Source: Xenophilus sp. E41 (GTDB lineage: Bacteria; Pseudomonadota; Gammaproteobacteria; Burkholderiales; Burkholderiaceae_C). Taken from it: a DNA stretch of 64,000 nt. The notes under the pieces were generated by a model. That model was not told the DNA's origin. It ran no database searches and worked only from the letters and a program-made list of their open reading frames with translations. The DNA lies in contig NZ_QPIB01000043.1 of the NCBI RefSeq assembly GCF_003671765.1, forward strand, positions 354,631 through 418,630. The letters run 5' to 3'. The translations under genes and the position numbers were made by a program. Shown here piece after piece: positions 1 to 8,017 of this stretch (the stretch's first letter is position 1; every line of letters begins with the position of its first letter).

Positions 1-822
1 GTCTCAGAATCAACAACTTGCAGGGGTCTGCCCACGGCCATCCAGTGGGCAGAGAACTGCATCACCATTGACCGGGCGCAAGCCCGTGTCACACGCCTGC
101 GCAAGGGCCTCGGCATCGCCGCCAAGCAACTGCACAACCTCGGCGGTCGCAACCAGCAGATCTGGATGCAGACGCTGACCTACGCCGGCGACAACAGCAA
201 GTGGCGGCCCGAGCACATCAGCCGTTACCTCGATGCCCTGCGGAAGTGGCACTACGCCCGCACCGGCAGCAAGACGGTGCGCTATGCCTGGGTGGCCGAG
301 CTTCAAGAGCGCGGCGTCATTCACTACCACGTGATCGTTTGGCTCGATGCCGGCCTCGCGCCGCCCAAGGGTGACACGCCCTGGCGCAACGGCAAGGACC
401 GCGCCGGCCTCACGCGCTGGATGCCGCCCATGTGGCCGCACGGCATGACCCGCCGCGACAAGGCCACAGCGCCTGTCGCCTATCTCATGAAGTACGCAAG
501 CAAGGTCGAATCGAAGACCGTAGGAGGGTTTCCACGTGGAGCACGCATACACGGTGCAGGCGGCATGGATGCTGTTGGCCGCGGTATCCGCCGCTGGGTG
601 CTTTGGCCTGCATATGTGCAGGGCAACGCAGCGGCCGGTGACCCCTTCAAGCCTGCGAAGGGAGGCGGCTATCTCAATGCTCAGACGGGCGAACTTGTCC
701 AGTCTGAGTGGTCCCCAACGGGCGGCGGTTACAGCAGCTTTGTTCGCGTCCGCGTACAGCCACGCGCTATCGACGCCGCAGGGCCCTTCTCGTGGTGGTC
801 TGCCGCCACGACGGTGCATTGA
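1..822 (+). CDS. phage replication initiation protein (HUH-type Rep), 5' partial
   Basis: The frame is open from base 1, so the true start is upstream of the window. The product would be the rolling-circle replication endonuclease that nicks the phage plus-strand origin. The segment after the internal Met at 166 contains ELQERGVIHYHVIVW, an HUH-like metal-binding motif (His-Tyr-His after a beta strand), followed by a conserved YLMKYASK region where the catalytic Tyr/Lys helix of Rep proteins is found. The C-terminal Gly-rich tail is typical of Ralstonia/Xanthomonas filamentous phage Rep proteins. The next gene starts 2 bp after the stop. Confidence 0.75.
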   Translation, partial: VSESTTCRGLPTAIQWAENCITIDRAQARVTRLRKGLGIAAKQLHNLGGRNQQIWMQTLTYAGDNSKWRPEHISRYLDALRKWHYARTGSKTVRYAWVAELQERGVIHYHVIVWLDAGLAPPKGDTPWRNGKDRAGLTRWMPPMWPHGMTRRDKATAPVAYLMKYASKVESKTVGGFPRGARIHGAGGMDAVGRGIRRWVLWPAYVQGNAAAGDPFKPAKGGGYLNAQTGELVQSEWSPTGGGYSSFVRVRVQPRAIDAAGPFSWWSAATTVH

Positions 823-823
823 C

Positions 824-907
824 ATGGCACAGCCTGAGAGCATCGCTGGAGGGACCCAGCCGGTCACGCGCAGCGGGGCCTGCTGGGTTCCGGAGGCGAT
901 GCGATGA
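824..907 (+). CDS. tiny hypothetical phage protein (27 aa)
   Basis: An ATG 2 bp after the rep stop opens a 27-residue frame whose TGA overlaps the ATG of the next gene. It has no recognisable domain. Support is positional only: tight packing in a chain of coupled small frames, as is usual between rep and coat genes in filamentous phages, where single-strand-binding and minor coat proteins are encoded. Confidence 0.35.
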   Translation: MAQPESIAGGTQPVTRSGACWVPEAMR

Positions 908-1086
908 ACCGGCTGCAATGGTGCTCCGTCGCTATCGCCGTGGCCGCTGTCTGGGGATGTGCCACCACGACGCCGCTTGGCACGGTGGCTGTGCCCGTGT
1001 CGCGAGACATCGGCAGCGCGCAGTGGTGGCATGAGCGAAACGCAGGCCACACCGGATGGCCGCCGAAGGATTGGAGGCCCCGGTGA
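904..1086 (+). CDS. small lipoprotein-like phage protein (60 aa)
   Basis: The product begins with a hydrophobic stretch ending in a lipobox-like VWGC motif (Cys19), followed by a polar tail. It would be an exported or membrane-anchored small protein. It overlaps the previous frame by 4 bp and the next (GTG at 1083) by 4 bp, so translational coupling is likely. No family is recognised. It could be a minor virion or assembly protein. Confidence 0.5.
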   Translation: MNRLQWCSVAIAVAAVWGCATTTPLGTVAVPVSRDIGSAQWWHERNAGHTGWPPKDWRPR

Positions 1087-1190
1087 GCATCGCATGGACC
1101 GACGCCGCAAGCGTCCTGCAGGCCATCTTTTGGATCAGCTTCGTGTTCCTGTTCGCGCTCGGCTACTCGCACGGCAACAAGGTCATCTGA
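1083..1190 (+). CDS. tiny single-membrane-span protein (35 aa)
   Basis: A GTG start overlaps the upstream stop (GTGA) and the frame ends in a TGA that overlaps the next ATG (TGATG). The 35-residue product has one clear hydrophobic segment (about residues 14-26). Small one-span proteins at this position in filamentous phages are commonly minor coat proteins of the pVII/pIX type; that assignment is an inference from size and position. Confidence 0.45.
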   Translation: MSIAWTDAASVLQAIFWISFVFLFALGYSHGNKVI

Positions 1191-1306
1191 TGTTCGACAC
1201 CGCAACCATCATGAAGCTGATCGGCGCTGCCGCTGGCATCTACGCAACCGGCTTCGTCGCCGGCAAAACCGCTGCATACATCCGTGCGATTCGCACGGTG
1301 CTGTGA
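1190..1306 (+). CDS. tiny membrane protein (38 aa)
   Basis: The ATG shares its A with the upstream TGA. The 38-residue product is Ala/Gly-rich and hydrophobic with a short basic C-terminus, which fits a minor coat or membrane protein of a filamentous phage. No family is recognised. Its place just before the major coat gene supports a virion role by inference. Confidence 0.45.
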   Translation: MFDTATIMKLIGAAAGIYATGFVAGKTAAYIRAIRTVL

Positions 1307-1361
1307 ATTGGCAATACCGCCAAGCCGCGCCCGGGTCGGTTCACCCGGTTGGAGAGAAGAG

Positions 1362-1601
1362 ATGTTCGAGAAGACCCGCGCCATCGCGCGAAAGTACGGC
1401 CCGAAGGCCACTGTTGCGGCGATGACGCTGCCGTTCACCCTGGCCAGCTTCGCGCAATCGACCGATCCGTTCGACAGCGCTGTCGGCAGCATCACCACGA
1501 AGGTGGCGGCGTACGGCGCCGCGCTCGTGGTGCTGGCGGCCTCCGCCGTCGGCTTCTTCGTGGCGATCAAGTACGTCAAGAAGATTCCGCGCGCGACGTG
1601 A
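1362..1601 (+). CDS. filamentous phage major coat protein (pVIII-like)
   Basis: The 79-residue product has a basic N-terminus, a signal-peptide-like hydrophobic stretch with likely cleavage after ASFA (about residue 31), an acidic amphipathic segment, one membrane span rich in Ala/Val (about 53-70) and a Lys/Arg-rich C-terminus that would contact the DNA. This is the canonical architecture of the inovirus major coat protein. A purine-rich ribosome site (ggagagaaga) precedes the ATG at 1362. An upstream in-frame start at 1284 is less likely because it destroys the signal peptide. The stop overlaps the next ATG. Confidence 0.8.
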   Translation: MFEKTRAIARKYGPKATVAAMTLPFTLASFAQSTDPFDSAVGSITTKVAAYGAALVVLAASAVGFFVAIKYVKKIPRAT

Positions 1602-3037
1602 TGAAAGCAGCGCACCGCCTCCTGTGGATGCTCCGAGCGCTGCTCGGGGCGGTGCTGCTGTGCGGCTCGGTCCTAGGCGGGCTCGTGCCCGCTACTGCCG
1701 TGGCGGCTATCCCGATGGGGACCAGCTACTGCGCTCAAAGCGGTAATGCCGGGCAGGGTGTCGCCAACGGTTGCGGCAGTTCAAAGGCGGCTGCGTGCAC
1801 TGCGCTCGTCGCAAACTACAACGCGTCCGGCTACAGCCCGGACGATATGCTTCCTGTCACCGGCGCGCTCTTTGGTGCGGCGCCCAATGAGCAGTGTCGA
1901 ATTATTCGCGGTGGTCCCTATGCCGGCACGGTGTACGGCGACTTCCCGATCTACAGCCAGGGCGAGGCATGCCCGGCTAACAGCACGCAGAGCGGCAACG
2001 TCTGCCAGTGCAACAGCGGGTATGTCGAAAGTGGCGGCCAGTGTGTGCAGAACCAGTGTGCTGCGAAGCTCGGTCAAACGACCATCGTGAACTGGACGGC
2101 CGGATGGCAGCGCACTCCGAACGATGACCGGTCGCCGCTCGTCGCGGCCAACAAGCCTTCGAATGTGCAGGCCGTGTGCAACGCCGGGTGCGAGCAGACA
2201 TTCAATTGGGCCGACGCATGCCCGGAGTGTAAGAGTTACGTCTCCCAGACACCCAACGGTCAAGGGCTCTATCGCGTCTCGGTCGATTTCGCGGCGACGT
2301 ATACCGGCCAGAGTTGCACGCAGGGGCCGGCTGACGCGCCGATCACTGCGGACAACAGCAAAGACCCTCCTTGCCCTGGCTACGTAGGAGAGGTTAACGG
2401 CGTCAAAGGCTGTTATGGCACCGCAGACAAGCCGGTGACGACGCAGCCCAGCAATCTCCCGTCGGGCAATCCCATCATCGCCGGGAATCCCGCCGCAGGC
2501 GCGAAACCCACCAGCGGCGAGGGAAGTGGCTCGGGCAGTGCCGGGCGCACGCCGTCAAGTGGCTCAGGCGGGAGCGCTGGCGGGCCTTCTGCTGCCGCGC
2601 AGGGCGGCAAGGGCAACGGTGCTGGCGGCGCATCTACTGGTAGCGGAACCACGAACAAGCCCGGGGACGGCAAGGAACAAGAGAACTGCGGCGCGCCGGG
2701 ACAGCCCATGTGCAGCGTCAAGGTCGATGAAACCGGCACGCCGTCGAGCGTCAGCACTGCCGATGGGTACGGCCAGAGCGTTGACACCTTCAAGGATGCG
2801 CAGAAGTCGAACATTGATGGTGCGGGCGCGAAGGCTAAGGAGACTATCGGCGAGTGGGGCCTGCCGTTTGAACTGCCGACCTCATGCCAAGCGCTGCCAA
2901 CGGGCGCTTTCAACTTCACGCTCGATATCTGCCAGTGGCAGGGAATGATTCACGACCTGATGGCGATGGTGTGGCTGTGCGTCACCGCATGGGCCTGCAT
3001 TGGCATGGTCGGTCGCACGATGTCTGGAGGTAGTTGA
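1601..3037 (+). CDS. pIII-like host-attachment protein (adhesin)
   Basis: The 478-residue product is the probable receptor-binding and virion-terminating protein. It has an N-terminal signal peptide (to about residue 35), a Cys-rich N-terminal half with an EGF-like pattern (CPANSTQSGNVCQCNSGY), a long Gly/Ser/Ala-rich linker (about residues 300-360) and a C-terminal membrane anchor (HDLMAMVWLCVTAWACIGMV). This layout matches inovirus pIII proteins, although their sequences are poorly conserved. ATG 1601 is preferred to the longer frame from 1349 because it gives a signal peptide and overlaps the coat stop. Confidence 0.75.
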   Translation: MKAAHRLLWMLRALLGAVLLCGSVLGGLVPATAVAAIPMGTSYCAQSGNAGQGVANGCGSSKAAACTALVANYNASGYSPDDMLPVTGALFGAAPNEQCRIIRGGPYAGTVYGDFPIYSQGEACPANSTQSGNVCQCNSGYVESGGQCVQNQCAAKLGQTTIVNWTAGWQRTPNDDRSPLVAANKPSNVQAVCNAGCEQTFNWADACPECKSYVSQTPNGQGLYRVSVDFAATYTGQSCTQGPADAPITADNSKDPPCPGYVGEVNGVKGCYGTADKPVTTQPSNLPSGNPIIAGNPAAGAKPTSGEGSGSGSAGRTPSSGSGGSAGGPSAAAQGGKGNGAGGASTGSGTTNKPGDGKEQENCGAPGQPMCSVKVDETGTPSSVSTADGYGQSVDTFKDAQKSNIDGAGAKAKETIGEWGLPFELPTSCQALPTGAFNFTLDICQWQGMIHDLMAMVWLCVTAWACIGMVGRTMSGGS

Positions 3038-3038
3038 C

Positions 3039-3359
3039 ATGCCAATCTTGGGTGCTTTCCTGGCGTCGGTCTTCGGCGCGCTGTTCGGTGGGTTGACGAA
3101 GGACGTTGCGCGCAAAGGTGCCACGATGGCCGCTGCGCTCGTGTCGTTCGCGGCTGCTGCCACGACGCTACTTGCCGTGATGCGCTCGACCGTGCAGCCG
3201 TTGATGCAGGCGATGTTCACTACCGGTTACGGTCAGGTCATCGGCCTTGCGTTCCCGCCAGTCGCCGGGACATGTCTCACTGCTATTGCCTCGTGCTGGG
3301 TTGCCTGTGCGGTCTACCGTATGCATGTCCGTATCGTGCAAGCCACAGCGAGCGCCTGA
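3039..3359 (+). CDS. pVI-like minor coat protein (DUF2523-like)
   Basis: The 106-residue hydrophobic protein has about three membrane segments and sits between the adhesin and Zot genes, where filamentous phages encode the pVI-type minor coat protein that caps the virion with pIII. The start lies 1 bp after the adhesin stop and the stop overlaps the Zot ATG (TGATG). Family assignment to the DUF2523-like group is from position, length and hydrophobic pattern, not from a search. Confidence 0.65.
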   Translation: MPILGAFLASVFGALFGGLTKDVARKGATMAAALVSFAAAATTLLAVMRSTVQPLMQAMFTTGYGQVIGLAFPPVAGTCLTAIASCWVACAVYRMHVRIVQATASA

Positions 3360-4210
3360 TGCCGGTCTACAGCGTTGAGGGCAAGCTGGGCACCGGCAAG
3401 ACCAAATTTACGGTGTGGCGTGCACAGGAGGCGCTGCAGCAGCGGCGTCGCGTCGCGAGCAACGTGGACATTAAGCCCGAGGTGCTGCACCCCTATGGCC
3501 CTCGCACTTACGTGCGGATTCCGGACAAGCCAACCGCTTTCGATCTCGAAGCGCTCGGGCATGGCAACCCGGATAACTACGACGAGGAACGCAACGGCGT
3601 GTTGATCCTCGATGAGCTTGGCACCTGGCTCAATGCACGCAGCTTTCAGGACAAGGACCGCGCCCACGTGCTGGACTGGCTCATCCACGCCAGAAAGCTC
3701 GGCTGGGACGTTTACCTCATCGTGCAGGACGCCGGCATGATCGACAAGCAGGTGCGCGAAGCGTTGATCGAGTACCAAGTGCGGTGCATGCGCATGGACA
3801 AGGTCCGCATCCCCTGGGTCGGGCGGCTGCTCGGCATCTTCCGTGAGCGGTGGGCGTACCTGCCGAAGTTCCATCAGGCCACGGCCCGGGTTGGCTTCGC
3901 TGGGGGGCAGATCGTCGCGGACCGCTGGATGTTTCGAGGGATCGGCCTGCACGCCGCCTACGACACCCGGCAAATCTTCCGCTCCGACTATCCGCACGGC
4001 TCGCACAGCGTGCTCCCGCCGTGGGACTGGACGCCTGAGCTACTGCCGCTCGAACGCCTGAAACAGCGCCTGCGGGACGCGATCAAGGCCCAGGCAAGGC
4101 CCAGGCCGCCTGCCAAGCCGAAAAAGGCCCTGGCGGCCCTGATTGGCCGGTTGCCGGCCCAGGACGCGGAAAGGTGGACCCGGCACTGCATCGCCAAGGG
4201 GTTGATCTGA
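3359..4210 (+). CDS. Zot-like phage assembly ATPase (pI)
   Basis: The 283-residue product has a Walker A motif near the N-terminus (GKLGTGKT, residues 8-15) and a Walker B (VLILDE) around residue 82, as in zonula-occludens-toxin-like pI proteins that drive filamentous phage assembly and export at the inner membrane. A C-terminal membrane span, common in pI/Zot proteins, is not obvious here. The C-terminus is Pro/Lys/Arg-rich. The start at 3359 overlaps the upstream stop and begins with the conserved MPVYSVEG. Confidence 0.85.
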   Translation: MPVYSVEGKLGTGKTKFTVWRAQEALQQRRRVASNVDIKPEVLHPYGPRTYVRIPDKPTAFDLEALGHGNPDNYDEERNGVLILDELGTWLNARSFQDKDRAHVLDWLIHARKLGWDVYLIVQDAGMIDKQVREALIEYQVRCMRMDKVRIPWVGRLLGIFRERWAYLPKFHQATARVGFAGGQIVADRWMFRGIGLHAAYDTRQIFRSDYPHGSHSVLPPWDWTPELLPLERLKQRLRDAIKAQARPRPPAKPKKALAALIGRLPAQDAERWTRHCIAKGLI

Positions 4211-4243
4211 CCGGGGCAGCGAAGGCGCCGGGAGTGTTCTGGA

Positions 4244-4258
4244 GAGGCTCGTAGAGCC
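4244..4258. other. small inverted repeat after Zot gene
   Basis: AGGCTC-GTA-GAGCCT forms a perfect 6-bp hairpin in the gap between the Zot and small exported protein genes. No T-run follows, so it is not a convincing intrinsic terminator; it may be an mRNA structure or a phage regulatory site. Confidence 0.3.
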
Positions 4259-4320
4259 TTGGAGGAACAGTCTCGGGGTCGTAGCGGCGCAAAGGGGGCA
4301 AGGATGTTACGCTCCGTTAC

Positions 4321-4614
4321 ATGCGGAGCTTCATGGCACTCCTTTTCTTCGTCGCACTCGGCGTAAATGCCCAGCCCGTTCACGAACGCGACCGGGCGGC
4401 CGATATCGCTCGGATGATGGGCCAGCAGCCGAAGGGCTCGGGCGAGAGGGGTATGGGGCAGCGCCCCATGGAGGACCGTCGATCAGGCGATTCCCCCCGT
4501 ATCGAGGTGCAAGGTGTCGGGCCGTGTCCACCAGGGCATGGCGTCGGCGCAATCACCACGCATCGGGAAGGTCGAACTCAACGGAAGGAAATCTGCGCGG
4601 CACCCCTCAAGTAA
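4321..4614 (+). CDS. small exported hypothetical protein (97 aa)
   Basis: The product has a short N-terminal signal peptide (MRSFMALLFFVALGVNAQ) followed by a polar Arg/Gly/Pro-rich region with two Cys near the C-terminus. The family is not recognised. It lies between the Zot and recombinase genes, where filamentous prophages carry variable cargo. A role in virion export or host interaction would be a guess. Confidence 0.5.
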   Translation: MRSFMALLFFVALGVNAQPVHERDRAADIARMMGQQPKGSGERGMGQRPMEDRRSGDSPRIEVQGVGPCPPGHGVGAITTHREGRTQRKEICAAPLK

Positions 4615-4679
4615 AGCAGGGCGTCTCTCGCGCTTGCAAAACAGACCGCCGCAGGCGCGAGCGGTGGCAGAGGCAGGGC

Positions 4680-5231
4680 ATGGAAATTGGGTATGGAAGG
4701 GTTTCAACCAACCAGCAGGACACAGCACTGCAAGAGGACGCATTTAGGCGTGCAGGGGTGCGGCGTGTCGTCACGGAGAAATGGTCCGGAGTGGGCGTCC
4801 GCCCCGAGTTGCGCAAGCTGATCGCCGGCCTTCGCCCTGGCGATCGCGTGACGGTCTACAAGCTCGATCGGCTCGGTCGGAGCCTCCAAGACCTCTTGGC
4901 AATACTCGAGCGCATCGACGCGGCCGGCGCGAGGTTCCGCAGCCTCACAGAGCCCATCGACACCACAACGCCGGCCGGCAAGCTCATGTACTCCGTGCTG
5001 GGCGCAGTGGCCGAATTCGAGCGGTCGATCATCCGGGAGAGAACCCTTGCGGGGCAGGCGGCCGCGAGGGAGCGGGGGAGGTATGTCGGCAGGCCCCCGC
5101 ACCTGACGTTGAAGCAGTGTGAGCAGGTCGCCAAGCTGCTCAGTCGCGGGTACGCCGTTGACGCCCTGGCGGATCGGTTCGGCGTGAACCCCTGGGTGAT
5201 AAAGCGCGCGCCGCTGCGCTTACAAAACTGA
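4680..5231 (+). CDS. serine recombinase / resolvase
   Basis: The 183-residue product has the resolvase/invertase catalytic N-terminal domain: YGRVST with nucleophile Ser9, the KLDRLGRS motif, the EFERSIIRERT helix, and a short C-terminal helix-turn-helix DNA-binding segment (about 140-180). It would cut and rejoin DNA through a 5' phosphoserine. ATG 4680 is chosen because MEIGYGRVST is the standard family start; upstream in-frame starts add non-homologous sequence. It lies at the end of the filamentous prophage, 16 bp before hrcA, and may serve integration, excision or multimer resolution of the element. Confidence 0.9.
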   Translation: MEIGYGRVSTNQQDTALQEDAFRRAGVRRVVTEKWSGVGVRPELRKLIAGLRPGDRVTVYKLDRLGRSLQDLLAILERIDAAGARFRSLTEPIDTTTPAGKLMYSVLGAVAEFERSIIRERTLAGQAAARERGRYVGRPPHLTLKQCEQVAKLLSRGYAVDALADRFGVNPWVIKRAPLRLQN

Positions 5232-5247
5232 ACACTAAAATCTTTCA

Positions 5248-6252
5248 ATGCTGGACGACCGCGCCAAGTTGTTGCTCAAGACTTTGGTCGAGCGATACAT
5301 CGCCGACGGCACGCCCGTCGGTTCGCGCACGCTCTCCCGTGCGCCCGGGCTGGAACTCTCGCCCGCGACCATCCGCAACGTGATGGCCGACCTCGAGGAA
5401 CTGGGCCTCATCGTGAGCCCGCACACCTCGGCAGGCCGCATTCCGACCGCGCGCGGTTACCGCCTCTTCGTCGACACCATGCTCACCGCGCAGCGGCCGC
5501 AGCTCGCCGCGCCGAGCCTGCCGGCCGACCAGCCGCAGAAGGTGATCGCCAACGCGGCGCAGCTGCTGTCGAACCTCTCGCAGTTCGTCGGTGTGGTCAT
5601 GGCGCCGCGGCGCACCTCGGCCTTCCGCCACATCGAATTCCTTCGGCTGTCCGACCGGCGGCTGCTGGTCATCATCGTCTCGCCCGACGGCGATGTGCAG
5701 AACCGCGTCATCTTCACCGACCGGGAGTACTCGCAGTCCGAACTGGTCGAGGCATCGAACTACCTCAATGCGAACTACAGCGGCCTGTCGATGGAACAGG
5801 TGCGCGACCGCCTCAAGACCGAGATGGACACCTTGCGTGGCGAGATCGCCTCGCTGATGCAGGCGGCGGTGCAGGTCAGTTCCGAGGCCATGACGCAGGC
5901 GCAGGAAGAGGTGGTCGTGGCCGGCGAACGCAACCTGCTCGCGGTGAGCGATTTCTCCAGCGACATGGGGCAGCTGCGGCGTGCCTTCGAACTGTTCGAG
6001 CAGAAGGCGCAGCTGCTGCGGCTGCTCGACGTCTCCAGCAAGGCCGACGGCGTGCGCATCTTCATCGGCGGCGAAAGCCACGTCGTGCCTGTCGAGGAAC
6101 TGTCGGTCGTGAGCGCGAGCTACGAGGTCGACGGGGAGGTGGTGGGCACGCTGGGCGTGATCGGCCCCACGCGCATGCCCTACGACCGCATGATCCAGAT
6201 CGTGGACATCACCTCGCGCCTGGTGAGCAACGCGCTCAGCCATCACAAATAG
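5248..6252 (+). CDS. hrcA: heat-inducible transcription repressor HrcA
   Basis: The 334-residue product represses heat-shock genes (groESL, dnaK) by binding the CIRCE element. Visible features are the N-terminal winged helix ([11 protein letters not shown], then [17 protein letters not shown], then [14 protein letters not shown]) and the GAF-like core with a C-terminal dimerisation region. Length matches the family. The start lies 16 bp after the phage recombinase stop, so the native upstream control region may have been replaced or separated by the inserted filamentous prophage. Confidence 0.95.
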   Translation: MLDDRAKLLLKTLVERYIADGTPVGSRTLSRAPGLELSPATIRNVMADLEELGLIVSPHTSAGRIPTARGYRLFVDTMLTAQRPQLAAPSLPADQPQKVIANAAQLLSNLSQFVGVVMAPRRTSAFRHIEFLRLSDRRLLVIIVSPDGDVQNRVIFTDREYSQSELVEASNYLNANYSGLSMEQVRDRLKTEMDTLRGEIASLMQAAVQVSSEAMTQAQEEVVVAGERNLLAVSDFSSDMGQLRRAFELFEQKAQLLRLLDVSSKADGVRIFIGGESHVVPVEELSVVSASYEVDGEVVGTLGVIGPTRMPYDRMIQIVDITSRLVSNALSHHK

Positions 6253-6282
6253 GACGCGGCCGAAGGCCCACGGGCGGACGCC

Positions 6283-6288
6283 TAGAAT
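6283..6288 (+). promoter_or_regulatory. likely -10 box of tRNA-Met
   Basis: TAGAAT lies 12 bp before the mature tRNA-Met 5' end, with a G/C-rich segment between, as expected of a stringently controlled tRNA promoter. No good -35 match is visible. Confidence 0.4.
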
Positions 6289-6300
6289 CCCGCGTCGCGC

Positions 6301-6377
<77 letters not shown>

Positions 6378-6432
6378 CGCGAGGTTTTGAGAAGATATTT
6401 TCGTGAGTCCGGGATGCGCCAAAAACGCGTGC

Positions 6433-6438
6433 TATACT
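6433..6438 (+). promoter_or_regulatory. likely -10 box of tRNA-Arg
   Basis: TATACT lies 11 bp before the tRNA-Arg 5' end. The -35 region is not well conserved. Confidence 0.4.
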
Positions 6439-6448
6439 TGCGAGCTTA

Positions 6449-6525
6449 GCGGCTGTAGCTCAGCTGGATAGAGTACTTGGCTACGAACCAAGGGGTCGTG
6501 GGTTCGATTCCTGCCAGCCGCACCA
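6449..6525 (+). tRNA. tRNA-Arg (anticodon ACG), prophage attachment target
   Basis: A 77-nt cloverleaf with encoded CCA. The acceptor stem GCGGCTG pairs with CAGCCGC and the anticodon stem CTTGG/CCAAG encloses loop CTACGAA, giving ACG (read as ICG). Its last 45 nt are repeated exactly at 35745-35789, which shows that the following prophage inserted within this tRNA and rebuilt an intact 3' half. Confidence 0.97.
6481..6525 (+). repeat. attL: attL: tRNA-Arg 3' half
   Basis: These 45 bp run from the anticodon loop to the CCA end of tRNA-Arg and are identical to 35745-35789. Identity ends exactly after the CCA (t versus c), and upstream the flanks differ. Crossover therefore occurred within the anticodon-to-T-arm region, a common target of tyrosine integrases. 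Confidence 0.9.
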
Positions 6526-6544
6526 TACTTTCCTTCGGGAATTC

Positions 6545-6575
6545 AACAGCTTAGAGGCTTACCCCTCTAGGCTGT
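6545..6575. terminator. bidirectional terminator between tRNA-Arg and integrase
   Basis: AACAGC-TTAGAGG pairs with CCTCTAG-GCTGTT around a short loop and is followed by TTTTCTTT on the plus strand. It lies just past the integrase stop (minus strand) and after the tRNA, so it can end both transcripts. Confidence 0.7.
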
Positions 6576-7748
6576 TTTTCTTTGCGCGGGGACTTTGTGG
6601 GGACTCAGTTCCCGCCGCCTCTCTTCGTGCTCCAGCCGCAGCGTCGTCAGGCTCTTGTTCCAGCCCGCCTGCTCGGCCTTGATCTTCTCCAGCGCCGCGA
6701 GCAGCTCCACCAGCTGGCCCATCGTGTAGTGATGGGTCATGTTGTTGGTCGTGTGCCACAGCAGGTCGGAGATCGTCTCGCCCGACACGCCGGCCTCCCG
6801 CAGGCGCATGCCCACCGTGTGCCGCAGGTCGTGCACGTGCAGATCGCCCAGCTCGGCCGCCGCCCGCGCGCGCTCCCAGGCCGTGTTGAGCATGCGCTCC
6901 ACCGGCCGGTACGGCATCTTTGGCGGCTGATCGACGTTCTTGACCCGCTCGCGGCGCCACACGAAGACGAAGTCGTCGTGCATGCCGCGGCAGGACTCGA
7001 TCACCGACTGCGCCACGCTGTTGCAGACCACCACCCGCGTGCGGCGGCGGCCCTTGACGTGCTGGCGCGGCACCTCGAACACCGAAACGCCCAGCTCCGG
7101 CACCTTGATCTCCCACTCCCACCGCAGGCTGCAGACCACGTCGTCACGCACGCCGGTGTTCAGGGTGAACAGCGACATGCGCGCCAGGTGGTCAGGCAGC
7201 AGCGGCAGCAGCCGGCGCTGCTCGGCCCAGGTGATGGGCCGCGGCTCGCGCTGAAAGCCAACGAGCGGCAGCAGGGTGATCGCCGGCGCCTTGTCCAGCC
7301 ACGTCCGGCCCGCGTCGTCCCGCCAGCTCGTGGCCGCCAGGTTCAGGATCCGCCGCACCACGCCGAGCGCGGTGTTGATGGTCTTGTGCGCGCGGCCGGC
7401 TTGCAGCCGCGCGTCGACGTAGGGCTTGAGCGTGTTGTCGTGCACCTGGTGCAGTTCGAGCGCGCCGATGTAGGGCATGACACCTTTCAGGAGGTAGATC
7501 TCAGTTTCGAGCGATACCTTGTCCTGGTGGAGTGACACGTAGTGCGCCGCGGTCGCATCGAAGGTGCGGATCTCGCGGGCGCCGTGGACGGCCACCTCGC
7601 GCAGCTGGCCCAGCCGGGCGATCAGCCACCGTTCCGCTTCTTCAAAGCTGCCGAAGCCGCTGTGGCGAAGTCGATGCTTGCGCCACCACTTGTCGACCTC
7701 CCAGGTTCCGTTGTCTCGGGGGTAGATGCCCCGTGTCGTTTGGCCCAT
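6567..7748 (-). CDS. int: phage tyrosine integrase
   Basis: The 393-residue product catalyses site-specific recombination between attP and the tRNA-Arg attB. Catalytic residues of the tyrosine recombinase fold are visible: Arg201 (NTGVRDDVV), a Lys near 232, HDLRHT (His306, Arg309), His332 (LLWHTT) and nucleophile Tyr341 (THHYTMGQ). An N-terminal arm-binding region (about 1-60) and a SAM-like core-binding domain (about 60-165) precede it. Position next to attL is as expected. The start region overlaps the upstream Xis-like gene by 127 bp. Confidence 0.95.
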   Translation of the reverse strand: MGQTTRGIYPRDNGTWEVDKWWRKHRLRHSGFGSFEEAERWLIARLGQLREVAVHGAREIRTFDATAAHYVSLHQDKVSLETEIYLLKGVMPYIGALELHQVHDNTLKPYVDARLQAGRAHKTINTALGVVRRILNLAATSWRDDAGRTWLDKAPAITLLPLVGFQREPRPITWAEQRRLLPLLPDHLARMSLFTLNTGVRDDVVCSLRWEWEIKVPELGVSVFEVPRQHVKGRRRTRVVVCNSVAQSVIESCRGMHDDFVFVWRRERVKNVDQPPKMPYRPVERMLNTAWERARAAAELGDLHVHDLRHTVGMRLREAGVSGETISDLLWHTTNNMTHHYTMGQLVELLAALEKIKAEQAGWNKSLTTLRLEHEERRRELSPHKVPAQRKTA

Positions 7749-8017
7749 TTGGTAACTCCTCTCTCGGTAATGGACCGCCCGTTCCGGGTGCCATTCTGCT
7801 CGTCGTTGGCCGCGCGCTCGGCGCCGTCGTCGTCACCGTGGCCGTCGGCCGCCTGGCTCTTGAACTTGTCGAACAACGCATCGAGGTCGAAGCGATCGAA
7901 CACAAGGCAGCTGCCCTGCCGCATCGCGGTCAGGTGCGGGCGCCATTCCTCGTCGAAGGTGCGGCGCTTCACGCCGACGTACTTCATCGCCTCGGCGTAG
8001 CTCAGTCCGCGGTTCAT
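7622..8017 (-). CDS. xis: excisionase-like / small DNA-binding phage protein
   Basis: The 131-residue product begins with LSYAEAMKYVGVKRRTFDEEW, which resembles a MerR/excisionase-type helix-turn-helix, followed by a short wing-like segment and a disordered polar tail. Its C-terminal coding region overlaps the integrase start by 127 bp in another frame. Xis genes overlapping int are known in other phages, so a role as recombination directionality factor is inferred. ATG 8017 is chosen because upstream sequence in this frame is low-complexity Arg/Pro and belongs to neighbouring genes. Confidence 0.6.
   Translation of the reverse strand: MNRGLSYAEAMKYVGVKRRTFDEEWRPHLTAMRQGSCLVFDRFDLDALFDKFKSQAADGHGDDDGAERAANDEQNGTRNGRSITERGVTKWAKRHGASTPETTEPGRSTSGGASIDFATAASAALKKRNGG

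Larger units (their letters stand above)
1..5231 (+). mobile_element. filamentous (inovirus-like) prophage, left end outside window
   Basis: Gene order on the plus strand is Rep endonuclease, several tiny proteins, major coat protein, pIII-like adhesin, pVI-like protein, Zot ATPase, a small exported protein and a serine recombinase. This is the standard modular order of filamentous phages (replication, structure, assembly). The right boundary is taken as the end of the recombinase, only 16 bp before hrcA. The left end lies outside the window, so the attachment sites cannot be paired. Identity as an inovirus is well supported by coat, adhesin and Zot together; whether it is active cannot be judged. 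Confidence 0.85.

Noticed and set aside
10..1110. Long minus-strand open frame over the Rep and small phage genes
   Set aside because: Arg/Ala-rich composition typical of antisense shadow, no conserved motif, and it lies opposite the Rep gene with an HUH motif.
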